Positions 1 through 11,300 of a DNA stretch of 64,000 nt are shown piece after piece. Below the pieces are notes generated by a model. It was given only the letters and a program-made list of their open reading frames with translations. It did not search any database and was not told the origin of the DNA. How positions within the stretch are numbered: position 1 is the stretch's first letter; the number at the start of each line of letters is the position of its first letter. This DNA is from Streptomyces sp. ICBB 8177 (GTDB lineage: Bacteria; Actinomycetota; Actinomycetes; Streptomycetales; Streptomycetaceae). The stretch lies in NCBI RefSeq assembly GCF_003144095.1, contig NZ_NSKH01000018.1, forward strand, positions 994,743 through 1,058,742, written 5' to 3'. The translations under genes were made by a program, and so were the position numbers.

Positions 1-1
1 C

Positions 2-790
2 GGCTGGCCGCCGCGGGACTGGAGACTGGCCGCCTGCGACGTCGGGCAGGGCGACGCGCTGGTGCTCAACGCGGGCGCCGGTTCCGCGGTCGTGGTGGAC
101 GCGGGCCCCGACCCCGCGGCGGTCGGCGGATGCCTGCGCGACCTGGGCGTCGACGCGATCCCGTTGCTCGTGCTGACGCACTATCACGCCGATCACGTCT
201 CCGGGCTGCCCGGTGTGCTGAGCGGCCGCCGGGTCGGCGCCATCGAGACCACCGGCCTCGAACTCCCCGCCCGGGAGGCGGCGTTCGTACGACGGCTGGC
301 GGGCGCGGCGCACGTTCCGTTGCTGCGGGCGGTCGCGGGGGAGCGGCGCCGGATCGGGGACCTGTCGTGGCAGGTGCTGTGGCCGCCGGCGTCGGTCGAC
401 GAACTGCCGGGGGACGACCCCAACGACGCCAGCGTCGCCATGCTGGTCAGGGCGGGCGGCCTAACCGTCATACTGCTGGGCGACCTGGAGCCCGACGCGC
501 AGCGGGAGCTGCTGGCCCGCGACCCCGGCCTGCCCGAGGTGGACGTACTGAAAGTCGCCCACCACGGCTCGGCCTACCAGGACCCCGACCTGCTGCGCAG
601 ACTCCGCCCCCGCCTGGCGCTGATCTCGGTGGGCGCGGGCAACACCTACGGGCACCCGGCGCCCCGCACGGTCACCGCCCTGAGAGCCGAGGGCGCCGTG
701 GTCCTGCGCACCGACACCGACGGCCCGATCGCGGTGACCGGCGACCGGCCCGAGGACCTGAGGGTGATCACGGAGGGGAGGAACGCGTGA
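2..790 (+). CDS. comEC: ComEC/Rec2 C-terminal metallo-beta-lactamase domain (5' truncated by window)
   Basis: The open frame is already running at the left edge (GWPPRDWRLAACDVGQGDAL), so the gene begins outside the window and only about 262 residues are present. The visible part is the metallo-hydrolase domain that follows the Competence membrane channel in ComEC/Rec2 proteins: the CDVGQGDAL opening, the metal-binding HYHADHVSGLPG motif, an LGDLE aspartate strand and a VAHHGS motif near the end. In the family this domain sits at the membrane and is thought to process or help import single-stranded DNA. holA follows downstream, the usual neighbour in streptomycetes. The family is clear; the function in this organism is inferred. 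Confidence 0.9.
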   Translation, partial: GWPPRDWRLAACDVGQGDALVLNAGAGSAVVVDAGPDPAAVGGCLRDLGVDAIPLLVLTHYHADHVSGLPGVLSGRRVGAIETTGLELPAREAAFVRRLAGAAHVPLLRAVAGERRRIGDLSWQVLWPPASVDELPGDDPNDASVAMLVRAGGLTVILLGDLEPDAQRELLARDPGLPEVDVLKVAHHGSAYQDPDLLRRLRPRLALISVGAGNTYGHPAPRTVTALRAEGAVVLRTDTDGPIAVTGDRPEDLRVITEGRNA

Positions 791-889
791 CGCTCACAAC
801 AACCTCGCGGCGCACCGCCCGCGCCCCCCGGGTCCCTCCGCCGCACCGCCGCCGGTCGCTCCGGAACCCGGGGCAGGCGGTGCGGCGGG

Positions 890-1126
890 TCATTCCTCCT
901 CGTGCCAGCCGTCGTACTCGCAGGCCAGCGCGTCCAGGTCGGCGTGGGTCAGCGCGGATGCCGGGTCCTCGATGACGACCAGCCACTGGGCGTCCTCGGC
1001 GTCGTCATCGCCCGCCAGGGCCTCACGGACGACCTGGGGGTCGTCCTCCAGGTCGAACCGTTCCGCGGCGGCCTCGGCCGCGTCTCTCGCGGCGTCCCGG
1101 TCCGGCAGTACCAACAGATGTCTCAC
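890..1126 (-). CDS. small conserved acidic protein of unknown function (78 aa)
   Basis: This gene lies on the opposite strand between comEC and holA. I chose GTG at 1126 because the protein then opens VRHLLVLPDRDAARDAA, a compact start after which the sequence is continuously protein-like. It has a strongly hydrophobic first strand, then many Asp and Glu residues, an AQWLVVIEDP strand, and an acidic tail ending in EEE. The pattern suggests a small soluble alpha/beta protein. There is no signal peptide, membrane segment or recognisable catalytic motif. A similar small gene occurs at this position in other streptomycetes as far as I recall. Function unknown. Confidence 0.7.
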   Translation of the reverse strand: MRHLLVLPDRDAARDAAEAAAERFDLEDDPQVVREALAGDDDAEDAQWLVVIEDPASALTHADLDALACEYDGWHEEE

Positions 1127-1225
1127 AGCGTTCACCTGCACATTCTGCGATACGCCTCCGGTGGACCGGCAGCCGGTCCCGGTCCCGGTCCCGGTTGTCA
1201 GTGCTCCGTGGGATGCTGGAGCGCG

Positions 1226-2212
1226 ATGGCGAAGAAGACTGCGACCGACGACCTGCTGGCCCCCGTCACCCTGGCGGTGGGGCAGGAAGACCTGCTGCTC
1301 GACCGCGCCGTGGCCGAGGTGGTGGCCGCCGCGCGCGCCGCCGACGCGGACACCGACGTGCGCGACCTCGCGCCCGAGGCCCTCCAGCCCGGCACGCTGG
1401 CCGAGTTGGTGAGCCCCTCGCTCTTCGCCGAGCGCAAGGTCATCGTCGTGCGCAACGCCCAGGACCTGTCGGCGGACACCATCAAGGACGTCAAGGCGTA
1501 CCTGGACGCCCCCGCCGAGGAGATCACCCTCGTCCTGCTGCACGCGGGCGGCGCCAAGGGCAAGGGCCTGCTGGACGCCGCCCGCAAGGCCGGGGCGCGC
1601 GAGGTGGCCTGCCCGAAGATGACCAAGCCCGCGGACCGACTCGCCTTCGTGCGAGCGGAGTTCCGCACCGCGGGCCGTTCCGCCACCCCGGAGGCGTGCC
1701 AGTCGCTGGTCGACGCGATCGGCAGCGACCTGCGCGAACTCGCCTCCGCCTGCTCCCAGCTCGCCGCCGACGTCGACGGCACGATCGACGACGCCGTGGT
1801 CGCCCGCTACTACACCGGCCGCGCCGAGGCCACCGGCTTCGAGGTGGCCGACCTCGCGGTCACCGGCCGGGCCGTCGATGCGCTGGAGCGGTTGCGCTGG
1901 GCGCTCGCGGTGGGCCAGCCGCTGCCGGGGATCACGTTCGCGCTGGCGTCCGGGGTCCGTGCCATCGGCAAGCTCGCCACCGCCCCGCGCGGCGCCCGCC
2001 CCGCCGACCTCGCCCGGGAGCTGGGCATGCCGCCGTGGAAGATCGACCGCGTGCGCCAGCAGATGCGCGGGTGGACCGGGGACGGCGTGGCCGCCGCGTT
2101 GCGCGCGGTCGCCGAAGCCGACGCCGCGGTCAAGGGCGCCGCCGCGGATCCCGCGTACGCGCTGGAGAAGGCGGTCGTCACGATCGCCCGCGCGGCTCGC
2201 TCGCGCAGTTGA
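1226..2212 (+). CDS. holA: DNA polymerase III delta subunit
   Basis: Encodes 328 residues starting MAKKTATDDLLAPVTLAVGQ, the usual length for HolA. Delta opens the sliding clamp ring as part of the DNA polymerase III clamp loader. The N-terminal third has the opening LAVGQEDLLLDRAV, corresponding to the 'G.E.(Y/F)L' start of HolA, then a central AAA+-like fold (SPSLFAERKVIVVRNAQDL) without a functional P-loop, as expected for delta. The C-terminal helical collar includes LGMPPWKIDRVRQQMRGWT, the typical 'hP.(F/W)....' region. Longer upstream frames exist but lack family similarity, so ATG 1226 is preferred. A striking inverted repeat begins at its stop codon. Confidence 0.93.
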   Translation: MAKKTATDDLLAPVTLAVGQEDLLLDRAVAEVVAAARAADADTDVRDLAPEALQPGTLAELVSPSLFAERKVIVVRNAQDLSADTIKDVKAYLDAPAEEITLVLLHAGGAKGKGLLDAARKAGAREVACPKMTKPADRLAFVRAEFRTAGRSATPEACQSLVDAIGSDLRELASACSQLAADVDGTIDDAVVARYYTGRAEATGFEVADLAVTGRAVDALERLRWALAVGQPLPGITFALASGVRAIGKLATAPRGARPADLARELGMPPWKIDRVRQQMRGWTGDGVAAALRAVAEADAAVKGAAADPAYALEKAVVTIARAARSRS

Positions 2213-2252
2213 TCAACCATTGATCAACAGTTGATGGTTGATCAATGGTTGA
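2213..2252. repeat. 16-bp perfect inverted repeat with TTGATCAA octamers after holA
   Basis: The left arm TCAACCATTGATCAAC (2213-2228) is exactly complementary to the right arm GTTGATCAATGGTTGA (2237-2252), with an 8-base loop. The octamer TTGATCAA occurs three times (2209, 2220, 2238), the first overlapping the holA stop codon. The patch is conspicuously AT-rich for this genome. It could be the holA terminator (no T-run follows) or a protein-binding site. Confidence 0.75.
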
Positions 2253-2504
2253 CGAGCGACTGCCGCCCGACGTCCCTGGGAGCCCCACGGCTGACGCCTG
2301 CCCGCCGACCTTGCCCGCCGTGCGCCCCGCCGACTTGCCCGCCGGCCGTGCGCCCCGCCGACGCCACCCCCGCCGCCGTCCCCCGCCACTGACGCCGTTC
2401 CGCCCGCCCCCGTAGTCCGCCCGCTCCTCAACCGCCCGCCCGCGCCCCCCGGAAAAACCCCGCTCCCCAACCGCCCGCCCCCGCCCCCACCCCCCGAAAA
2501 AACG
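2253..2504. other. non-coding C-rich stretch between holA and the rpsT terminator
   Basis: About 250 bases of very C/G-biased, low-complexity sequence (runs of CCGCCCGC and CCCCC). Open frames exist on both strands but encode only Pro/Arg/Gly-rich, non-protein-like sequence. I see no gene. Confidence 0.6.
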
Positions 2505-2552
2505 CCGAAGGCCCTCCCTCCCGTCGGGGAATGACGGGGGAAGGACCTTCGG
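2497..2552 (-). terminator. rho-independent terminator, probably for rpsT
   Basis: The arms CCGAAGG (2505-2511) and CCTTCGG (2546-2552) close a long hairpin. Read on the minus strand the stem is followed by six T residues (the A-run at 2497-2502). The orientation fits the minus-strand rpsT, although it lies 330 bases past the rpsT stop, implying a long 3' UTR. The intervening 2553-2880 shows no other gene. Confidence 0.65.
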
Positions 2553-2880
2553 TGTACATCCGGTGCGCCGCACCCGCGTGGCGAACGCAGGCCGCGTGCG
2601 GCGCGAGACCGGGCGGCGGAGCCGCCCGAGGTGGTGCCGGGCCGGAGCGGTTGAGAGGGTCCGCTGAATCCGTACCGGCGGGGTGGTCCCGGACGTCGCT
2701 TCGCGCGGAAACCCGCGGTGGAAGTCGTCCCGGGACAGGGCTTCAGGAGCCGGAGCGAGCCCTCGACGGGACCCGGTCCGTGCCCGGATCACACACGATC
2801 GGGCCGATCGAACAGAGAGAGATCAATCAAGCAGCGCGATCGAGCAGATCGAGGCGGTCGAGCAAGATGAAGCGGGAGGA

Positions 2881-3147
2881 TCAAGCCTGGACGGAGGCGA
2901 CCGACTTGGCCAGGGCCGACTTCTTGTTGGCGGCCTGGTTGCTGTGGATGACGCCCTTGCTGACGGCCTTGTCCAGCTTGCGCGAAGCGGCGCGCGCGGC
3001 CTCGGCGGCCTTGGCGGCGTCGCCGGACTCGACGGCCTCGCGGGTGCGGCGGATGGCGGTCTTCAGCTCGGACTTGACGGCCTTGTTGCGCTGCCGGGCC
3101 TTCTCGTTGGTCTTGATCCGCTTGATCTGGGACTTGATGTTCGCCAC
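2881..3147 (-). CDS. rpsT: 30S ribosomal protein S20
   Basis: 88 residues, highly basic, [20 protein letters not shown] at the N-terminus and the S20 hallmark [18 protein letters not shown] near the C-terminus. S20 binds 16S rRNA early in small-subunit assembly. The start is GTG (complement of CAC at 3145-3147) with a GAGG ribosome site just upstream. It is transcribed divergently from lepA, another translation gene. A plausible minus-strand promoter is TAGCCT (complement of 3221-3226) with TTGGGC 18 bases before it (complement of 3245-3250). The length and sequence are normal for the family. Confidence 0.97.
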   Translation of the reverse strand: MANIKSQIKRIKTNEKARQRNKAVKSELKTAIRRTREAVESGDAAKAAEAARAASRKLDKAVSKGVIHSNQAANKKSALAKSVASVQA

Positions 3148-3374
3148 GTAGAGCCTCTGGTAGATCGATGGTTTCGTGAGGAGCGCCCCGCGCGGAAGAC
3201 GGCACGAGGCACAGTGGTCCAGGCTACCAGCAGGCCCTCAGCGCGCCCAAACCGGTCACCCGCCCGCCCGGCGCCCCGCTCGCCCCCGCGGTCATGGGAC
3301 TATGGAGGCTACGTATCGATCCGACCACAGGCGACAGGCGCCCCACCAAGGCGCCTAGAGAAACAGGACCCTGC

Positions 3375-5246
3375 GTGCCCGCGACCCCTTCCCACGTGCC
3401 GGAGCCGAGCCGTACCGACCCGGCGCTGATCCGCAACTTCTGCATCATCGCGCACATCGACCACGGCAAGTCCACGCTCGCCGACCGGATGCTCCAGCTG
3501 ACCGGTGTGGTCGAGCAGCGGCAGATGCGCGCTCAGTACCTGGACCGCATGGACATCGAGCGTGAGCGCGGCATCACGATCAAGTCGCAGGCGGTCCGGC
3601 TGCCCTGGGCGCCGACCACCGGTGACGGCCAGGGCACCACGCACGTCCTCAACATGATCGACACCCCGGGCCACGTGGACTTCACCTACGAGGTCTCCCG
3701 TTCGCTGGCCGCCTGCGAGGGCACGATCCTGCTGGTGGACGCCGCCCAGGGCATCGAGGCGCAGACCCTCGCCAACCTGTACCTGGCGCTGGAGAACGAT
3801 CTGACGATCATCCCGGTGCTCAACAAGATCGACCTGCCGGCCGCGCAGCCCGAGAAGTACGCCGCCGAGCTGGCGCACATCATCGGCTGCGACACCTCCG
3901 ACGTGCTCAAGGTGAGCGCCAAGACCGGCGACGGCGTCGCCGAGCTGCTGGACGAGGTCGTCCGGCAGGTCCCGGCCCCGGTCGGCGACGCGAACGCCCC
4001 CGCCCGCGCGATGATCTTCGACTCGGTCTACGACTCGTACCGCGGCGTCGTCACCTACGTGAAGGTGGTCGACGGCCAGCTCTCCCGGCGCGAGCGCATC
4101 CAGATGATGTCCACCGGCGCCGCCCACGAGCTGCTGGAGATCGGCGTCTCCGCGCCGGAGATGGCCGCCTCCGACGGCCTCGGCGTCGGCGAGGTGGGCT
4201 ACCTGATCACCGGCGTCAAGGACGTGCGCCAGTCGAAGGTCGGCGACACCGTCACCCAACTGCACAAGGGCGCCACCGTGCCGCTGGGCGGTTACAAGGA
4301 CCCCAAGCCGATGGTGTTCTCCGGCCTGTACCCGCTGGACGGCTCGGACTACCCGGAGCTGCGCGACGCCCTCGACAAGCTCCAGCTCAACGACGCCGCC
4401 CTGGTCTACGAGCCGGAGACCTCCGCCGCGCTCGGCTTCGGCTTCCGCGTCGGCTTCCTCGGTCTGCTCCACCTCGACGTGATCCGCGAGCGGCTGGAGC
4501 GCGAGTTCGGCCTCGACCTGATCGCGACCGCGCCCAACGTGGTCTACCGCGTGATCATGGAGGACGGTTCCGAGCACACCGTCACCAACCCCAGCGAGTT
4601 CCCGGTCGGCAAGATCAACGAGGTCTTCGAGCCCGTGGTGCGCGCCACCGTGCTGGCTCCCAGCGAGTTCGTCGGCGCGATCATGGAGCTGTGCCAGAGC
4701 CGCCGCGGCGCGCTGCTGGGCATGGACTACCTGTCCGAGGACCGCGTCGAACTGCGCTACACGCTGCCGCTCGCCGAGATCGTCTTCGACTTCTTCGACC
4801 AGCTGAAGTCCAAGACCCGCGGCTACGCCTCGCTGGACTACGAGCCGACCGGCGAGCAGACCTCCGAGCTGGTCAAGGTCGACATCCTGCTGCACGGCGA
4901 CAAGGTCGACGCGTTCTCCGCGATCCTGCACAAGGACAAGGCGTACGCGTACGGCGTGCGCATGGCGGGGAAGCTGCGCGAGCTGATCCCGCGCCAGCAG
5001 TTCGAGGTGCCCATCCAGGCCGCCATCGGCAGCCGCGTCATCGCCCGTGAGACGGTCCGCGCGATCCGCAAGGACGTGCTGGCCAAGTGCTACGGCGGCG
5101 ACATCTCCCGCAAGCGCAAGCTGCTGGAGAAGCAGAAGGAGGGCAAGAAGCGGATGAAGATGGTCGGCAACGTCGAGGTCCCGCAGGAGGCGTTCATCGC
5201 CGCGCTCTCCACGGACGACGGCGACACGGCGAAGGCCAAGAAGTAG
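3375..5246 (+). CDS. lepA: elongation factor 4 (LepA) GTPase
   Basis: 623 residues from GTG 3375, giving the usual streptomycete opening [20 protein letters not shown]. An in-frame ATG at 3294 would add an unrelated extension and is rejected. It is a ribosome-bound GTPase proposed to back-translocate or help assemble ribosomes under stress. The P-loop AHIDHGKST is at residues 26-34, followed by the RGITIKSQ switch region, DTPGH and NKID (G4) motifs, the EF-G-like domains, and the LepA-specific basic C-terminus with [20 protein letters not shown]. It is divergent from rpsT. A repeat-rich gap follows. Confidence 0.97.
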   Translation: MPATPSHVPEPSRTDPALIRNFCIIAHIDHGKSTLADRMLQLTGVVEQRQMRAQYLDRMDIERERGITIKSQAVRLPWAPTTGDGQGTTHVLNMIDTPGHVDFTYEVSRSLAACEGTILLVDAAQGIEAQTLANLYLALENDLTIIPVLNKIDLPAAQPEKYAAELAHIIGCDTSDVLKVSAKTGDGVAELLDEVVRQVPAPVGDANAPARAMIFDSVYDSYRGVVTYVKVVDGQLSRRERIQMMSTGAAHELLEIGVSAPEMAASDGLGVGEVGYLITGVKDVRQSKVGDTVTQLHKGATVPLGGYKDPKPMVFSGLYPLDGSDYPELRDALDKLQLNDAALVYEPETSAALGFGFRVGFLGLLHLDVIRERLEREFGLDLIATAPNVVYRVIMEDGSEHTVTNPSEFPVGKINEVFEPVVRATVLAPSEFVGAIMELCQSRRGALLGMDYLSEDRVELRYTLPLAEIVFDFFDQLKSKTRGYASLDYEPTGEQTSELVKVDILLHGDKVDAFSAILHKDKAYAYGVRMAGKLRELIPRQQFEVPIQAAIGSRVIARETVRAIRKDVLAKCYGGDISRKRKLLEKQKEGKKRMKMVGNVEVPQEAFIAALSTDDGDTAKAKK

Positions 5247-5270
5247 CCCCTTCGCAGGGCCCCCGGTACC

Positions 5271-5326
5271 CACGTAGGGACGCGGAGACGACGGCCACCA
5301 CGTAGGGGCACAGCGAAGACGGCCAC
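5271..5326. repeat. 28-bp tandem direct repeat (2 copies)
   Basis: Two adjacent imperfect copies, 5271-5298 and 5299-5326, each starting CACGTAGGG and ending ACGGCCAC. They lie immediately upstream of the intergenic inverted repeat described next, in the lepA 3' region. Confidence 0.7.
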
Positions 5327-5330
5327 CATC

Positions 5331-5452
5331 AGGGGCGCGGGGAACTGCGCGACCAGCCACAGCGGATCCGAGGCCCGGGGGACGGCGTTCGCCCGTCGTT
5401 CGTCGGCCGCAGGCCGGTGGTCGGCTGAGCGCGCAGTTCCCCGCGTCCCTTT
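5331..5452. repeat. streptomycete-type intergenic inverted repeat
   Basis: The left arm (5331-5352) contains GGGGCGCGGGGAACTGCGCG; the right arm (about 5428-5451) is its near-perfect reverse complement (GCGCAGTTCCCCGCG). The same core recurs at 38940-39180 in this window. Such GGGAACTGCGCGACCAGCC elements are scattered between genes in many Streptomyces genomes, from memory. The whole gap 5247-5604 otherwise shows only GC-rich sequence and no gene. Confidence 0.8.
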
Positions 5453-5604
5453 CGGGCGCCCTGCGGGCGCACCCCTTTCGGGTGCACCGCGTTCGGGCGG
5501 CGCGCCGCGTTCAGGGGCGCCGCAGGCCGTAACGGGCGCGAGCCCGAACCGTTACGCACGGTGGCAGCGGCGCGACGGGCGCGGCGCCAGAAGGGATCCG
5601 CGGT

Positions 5605-6012
5605 ATGACTGACTCCTCGATGGCCAGGCGGGCGCTGTTCGTCGCGACGGGCTCGGCGCTGGCGCTGGGCGCGGCGGTGTCGGCGGCATCGCCCGCGCTC
5701 GCCGACGACTTCGACGGCGGCCACCTCAGCGTCAACCAGGGCGCGGAGTGCGCGCTGCGCGATGTCGGCGACGTCGGCCGCAACGTGGTGGCCACCGGGG
5801 CGCTGCCGAAGGTCTTCAACAACGTCGGCAACGGCACCGGGCGGGTGGACGGCGTCAAGGAGTTGTGCCACGCGGTCCAGCAGACCCCGCGTCCCACCCA
5901 CGTCGCCCCCGCGCACGCCGGCGCCCACCACGGCGCGGTCCCGCAGGGTGGCCAGGTCCGGTCCCACCAGGCCACCGGCCTCCTCGGCGGCCTGCCCATC
6001 GGCCACCGCTGA
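5605..6012 (+). CDS. small secreted protein of unknown function
   Basis: 135 residues beginning MTDSSMARRALFVATGSALA. An n-region with two arginines, a long hydrophobic stretch and the ASPALADDF junction make a textbook Sec signal peptide, cleaved near residue 34. The mature part holds two cysteines (GAECAL and KELCHAV), which may form a disulphide, with Gly/Asn-rich sequence between them. It ends in a His/Gly/Gln-rich tail. It resembles the small cell-wall or aerial-hypha proteins of streptomycetes but has no chaplin or rodlin signature. It stands alone between a repeat region and an acyl-CoA ligase. Function unknown. Confidence 0.7.
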   Translation: MTDSSMARRALFVATGSALALGAAVSAASPALADDFDGGHLSVNQGAECALRDVGDVGRNVVATGALPKVFNNVGNGTGRVDGVKELCHAVQQTPRPTHVAPAHAGAHHGAVPQGGQVRSHQATGLLGGLPIGHR

Positions 6013-6203
6013 CACCACCGGGCCTCGCGTCCGCCACCGCCGCCGGGCCTCGCCGGGCCCAGCCGGACCTCCCCGTGGACGCCCGGCGGCGTGCGGAAAC
6101 GCTTCCGTTAGGCCCCGGCGGCGCATGGGGGGCGAAGTATGTACATGGCACTCACCTCGCTCGTCACGGTTTGAACAACCGCACTCCGACGGGCGTTCAG
6201 GCC

Positions 6204-6232
6204 TTACATGCCGCGAGATCGGCGTCTACCCT
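6204..6232 (+). promoter_or_regulatory. probable sigma-70-like promoter of the acyl-CoA ligase gene
   Basis: TTACAT (6204-6209) and TACCCT (6227-6232) are separated by exactly 17 bases, 60 bases ahead of the GTG start at 6292. This is a match by eye only. Confidence 0.45.
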
Positions 6233-6291
6233 GATGGCTGCCTAAAGGTTACTGGCGAGTCACTAGCAATGAGCGGGCCCCGGAGGTTTTC

Positions 6292-8175
<1,884 letters not shown>

Positions 8176-8278
8176 CCCCGCGGCGCGCGGGACCGGGGCC
8201 GCCCGCCCCGGTCCCGCCCTGGCCCCGCTCCGCCCCGGGGCCGGCCGCAACGGCGCGCGGATGCCGGACAATGGACGC

Positions 8279-9511
8279 ATGCCCTCCGCTCTTCCCGACG
8301 GCGAAGCCGTTCCCGCCGACGGCTCGCTGCCGCCGTCCGCGCTGGACGGTTCCGCCTCCCGTCCGCTCGGCTTCTACCTGCATGTTCCGTACTGCGCAAC
8401 GCGTTGCGGATACTGCGACTTCAACACCTACACCGCCACCGAGCTGCGCGGCTCCGGAGGGGTCCTCGCCTCGCGGGAGAACTACGCCGACACCCTGATC
8501 GACGAGATCCGGCTCGCCCGCAAGGTCCTCGGTGACGACCCGCGTCCGGTCGAGACGGTCTTCGTGGGTGGCGGCACGCCCACCCTGCTGCCCGCTCAGG
8601 ACCTGGGCCGGATGCTGGCCGCGATCCGGGAGGAGTTCGGGCTCGCGGAGGGCGCCGAGGTCACCACGGAGGCCAACCCCGAGTCCGTCGACCCCGGCTA
8701 CCTGGAGTGGCTGCGGGACGGCGGCTTCAACCGGATCTCGTTCGGCATGCAGAGCGCCCGGCAGCACGTGCTGAAGGTGCTGGACCGCACCCACACCCCG
8801 GGCCGCCCCGAGGCCTGCGTCGGCGAGGCGCGGGCGGCCGGGTTCGCGCACGTCAACCTGGACCTGATCTACGGCACCCCGGGGGAGTCCGACGACGACT
8901 GGCGGGCGTCGCTGGACGCCGCGATCGCCGCCGGGCCCGACCACGTCTCCGCGTACGCGCTCATCGTCGAGGAGGGCACCCAGCTGGCCCGCCGCATCCG
9001 CCGCGGCGAGATCCCGCCCACCGACGACGACGTGCACGCCGACCGCTACCTGATGGCGGAGGAAGCGCTGTCGGGGGCGGGCTTCGGCTGGTACGAGGTG
9101 TCGAACTGGGCGACGACGCGGGCCGGGCGCTGCCGCCACAACGAGCTGTACTGGCGCGGCGCGGACTGGTGGGGCGCGGGCCCGGGGGCGCACAGCCACG
9201 TCGGCGGCGTGCGCTGGTGGAACGTCAAGCACCCCGGCGCGTACGCGGCGGCGCTCGCGGAGGGCCGGTCCCCCGGAGCGGGCCGCGAACTGCTGTCGGA
9301 CGAGGACCGCAGGGTCGAGCGCGTCCTGCTGGAACTGCGCCTGTCCGATGGCTGCCCGCTCACCCTCCTCCACGAGCCCGGCGCCCGCGCCGCGGCCCGA
9401 GCGGTAGCCGACGGCCTGCTGTCCCCGGCCCCCTACGCCCAGGGCCGAGCCGTCCTGACCCTGAAGGGCCGCCTCCTCGCGGACGCGGTGGTCAGAGATC
9501 TCGTGGACTGA
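8279..9511 (+). CDS. hemW: HemW-type radical SAM heme chaperone
   Basis: 410 residues from ATG 8279. The iron-sulphur motif CATRCGYC supplies Cys39, Cys43 and Cys46 in the CX3CX2C spacing, and the fourth Cys-less extension CDFNTY follows as in HemW. The HNELYW motif distinguishes HemW, which transfers heme to target proteins, from true HemN coproporphyrinogen oxidases. The GGGTPTLL and GTPGES motifs of the radical SAM barrel are present. In streptomycetes hemW regularly sits between lepA and hrcA. Older annotations call this gene an oxygen-independent coproporphyrinogen III oxidase. It converges with the next gene with five bases between them. Confidence 0.9.
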   Translation: MPSALPDGEAVPADGSLPPSALDGSASRPLGFYLHVPYCATRCGYCDFNTYTATELRGSGGVLASRENYADTLIDEIRLARKVLGDDPRPVETVFVGGGTPTLLPAQDLGRMLAAIREEFGLAEGAEVTTEANPESVDPGYLEWLRDGGFNRISFGMQSARQHVLKVLDRTHTPGRPEACVGEARAAGFAHVNLDLIYGTPGESDDDWRASLDAAIAAGPDHVSAYALIVEEGTQLARRIRRGEIPPTDDDVHADRYLMAEEALSGAGFGWYEVSNWATTRAGRCRHNELYWRGADWWGAGPGAHSHVGGVRWWNVKHPGAYAAALAEGRSPGAGRELLSDEDRRVERVLLELRLSDGCPLTLLHEPGARAAARAVADGLLSPAPYAQGRAVLTLKGRLLADAVVRDLVD

Positions 9512-9516
9512 TCCGC

Positions 9517-10326
9517 CTACCCCGTGACGAAGTCGATCAACTCCTCCACCCGGCCCAGGAGTTCGGGCTGGAGGTCCTTGTAGGAGTTGACGTTCGACAG
9601 GATGCGGCGCCAGGCGGCGGGGGTGTCGAGGGGCCAGCCGAGGGCAGCGCACACGCCCGTCTTCCAGTCCTGGCCGCGCGGGACCCTCGGCCACTCGGGG
9701 ATGCCGACGGAGGACGGCTTCACCGCCTCCCAGATGTCGATGTACGGGTGGCCCACGACCAGCACGTCGTCGCCGGTCACCTGGGCGGCGATGCGGGACT
9801 CCTTGCTGCCGGGCACCAGGTGGTCGACCAGGACGCCGAGGCGGGCGTCCGGCGCGGGGGAGAATTCGGCGACGATCGCGGGCAGGTCGTCCACCCCCTC
9901 CAGGTACTCCACGACCACGCCCTCGATCCGCAGGTCGTCGCCCCAGACGCGTTCGACCAGCTCGGCGTCGTGCCGCCCCTCGACGTAGACCCGCCCGGCG
10001 CGGGCCACCCGGGCCCGGGCGCCCTGGACGGCGATCGATCCGGACGCGGTCAGCCTCGGGCCGCGCGGCGCGGACGCGGCCGCCGGGCGCACCAGCGTGA
10101 CGGTCTTGCCGTCCAGCAGGAAGCCGCGCGGTTCCAGCGGGAAGACCCGCAGCTTGCCGAAGCGGTCCTCCAGCGTCACGGTGCCCGCCTCGCAGGCCGT
10201 CACCGCGCCGCAGAAGCCGGTGGCGACCTCCTCCACGACCAGGTCGCGTTCGGCCGCCACCTCGGGCGCGGGCGCGGTCCGCTTCCACGGCGGGGTCAGG
10301 TCGGGTCCGTAACTCCTGCTGCGCAT
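9517..10326 (-). CDS. DUF3097 family protein
   Basis: 269 residues from ATG at 10326 ([17 protein letters not shown]). The sequence matches the actinobacterial DUF3097 family: an N-terminal small beta domain, then [20 protein letters not shown] and LEGVDDL followed by [15 protein letters not shown]. The EGRHDAEL segment resembles the glutamate strand of TOPRIM domains, and [15 protein letters not shown] may hold the aspartate pair, so a nucleic-acid-related role is possible but unproven. It converges on hemW and lies just downstream of the metallo-hydrolase gene on the same strand, separated by 14 bases, suggesting co-transcription. Confidence 0.85.
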   Translation of the reverse strand: MRSRSYGPDLTPPWKRTAPAPEVAAERDLVVEEVATGFCGAVTACEAGTVTLEDRFGKLRVFPLEPRGFLLDGKTVTLVRPAAASAPRGPRLTASGSIAVQGARARVARAGRVYVEGRHDAELVERVWGDDLRIEGVVVEYLEGVDDLPAIVAEFSPAPDARLGVLVDHLVPGSKESRIAAQVTGDDVLVVGHPYIDIWEAVKPSSVGIPEWPRVPRGQDWKTGVCAALGWPLDTPAAWRRILSNVNSYKDLQPELLGRVEELIDFVTG

Positions 10327-10340
10327 GGGCCAGATGCTAC

Positions 10341-11105
10341 CTACGCCACGCCGAACCGCCGGGCCAGCACGTCGCGTTGCTCGCGGACGAAGCGGGCGTC
10401 CACGCAAGAGCCGTGCCCCGGCACGTAGACCGCCGTCTCGCCGCCGAGCTCCAGCAGCCGGTCCAGCGCGCCCGGCCAGGCGTCCGGCACGGCGTCCGGG
10501 CCCGCCTGCGGGTCGCCGGACTCCTCGACCAGGTCGCCGCAGAAGACCACCGTGGGGGTCCCGGGGACCACCACGGCCAGGTCGTGCCCGGTGTGGCCGG
10601 GGCCGACGGTGACCAGCCGCACCTCACGGCCGCCCAGGTCCAGGTCGTGCCGCCCGTCCACCAGCACGTGCGGGCGGACCAGCGCCGCGACCGCCTCGGC
10701 CGCCTCGCCGGGGTCCACGCCCAGCCGTACGGCGGTCTCCCGCAGGTCGTCGCGCTCCCGCTCCAGCACGCCGTCCAGCGCCCTGTCCGCGTACACCCGC
10801 ACGTGCGGGCGGAAGGCCGCCGTGCCCAGCACGTGGTCGAAGTGGGCGTGGGTGAGGACGACGCCGGTGGCCTCGCGGCCGGTCAGCTCCCGCACCTGGC
10901 GGCTCAGCAGTTCGCCCTCGCGCACCGTGGAGCCGGTGTCGACCACCAGCACGCCGTCCGTGCCGACCACCACCCCGATCGTCACGTCGAGGAACGGCAG
11001 CCGCCGCCGGGCCACACCGGGCGCCAGCCGCTCCCATCCGTCGGGGCCGCCGCCCGGACCCCCCGGGACCCCGGACCCTCCCTGGTCTTCCCAACTGTTG
11101 TCCAC
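10341..11105 (-). CDS. metallo-beta-lactamase-fold hydrolase
   Basis: About 254 residues. GTG 11105 or GTG 11111 could both start it. The metal ligands are visible: HAHFDH (HxHxDH), then GPGHTGHD with the third histidine, CGDLVE with the bridging aspartate, and PGHGS with the last histidine. This is the cyclase/glyoxalase-II-like subgroup of the superfamily, zinc-dependent and cytoplasmic; no signal peptide is seen. The natural substrate is not evident. It is transcribed divergently from hrcA and probably together with the DUF3097 gene. Confidence 0.85.
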   Translation of the reverse strand: MDNSWEDQGGSGVPGGPGGGPDGWERLAPGVARRRLPFLDVTIGVVVGTDGVLVVDTGSTVREGELLSRQVRELTGREATGVVLTHAHFDHVLGTAAFRPHVRVYADRALDGVLERERDDLRETAVRLGVDPGEAAEAVAALVRPHVLVDGRHDLDLGGREVRLVTVGPGHTGHDLAVVVPGTPTVVFCGDLVEESGDPQAGPDAVPDAWPGALDRLLELGGETAVYVPGHGSCVDARFVREQRDVLARRFGVA

Positions 11106-11222
11106 AGGCACGACGCTATCCGCAGGCACCCCGCCACGCGCGCGGTACCGTGGCTGCGCGGACGGGGGAGAGCCGCCCTTGCCGGGGTCTTGCCACCGCG
11201 CCGTACACTGGCTCCGGAGAAC

Positions 11223-11249
11223 CTGGCACTCGGAACCGGTGAGTGCCAG
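11223..11249 (+). promoter_or_regulatory. CIRCE operator for HrcA
   Basis: The arms CTGGCACTC (11223-11231) and GAGTGCCAG (11241-11249) are perfectly complementary with the canonical nine-base spacer. They lie 51 bases ahead of hrcA. The outer bases (CTG/CAG) differ from the textbook TTA/TAA ends but keep the pairing. A possible promoter, TTGCCG (11179) and TACACT (11204) with 19 bases between, lies just upstream, so bound HrcA would block transcription start. Confidence 0.9.
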
Positions 11250-11300
11250 CAGCCGGACCCTACGGCTCGCCAGACACTTACGGCTTGGAGGTGCGCGCGA

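Noticed and set aside
2178-2792. 204-codon minus-strand frame between holA and rpsT
   Set aside because: Arg/Gly/Pro-rich, covers the inverted repeat and the terminator, no plausible ribosome site.
3309-5360. 683-codon minus-strand frame opposite lepA
   Set aside because: Composition is a mirror of lepA with no domain; lepA is supported by GTPase motifs.
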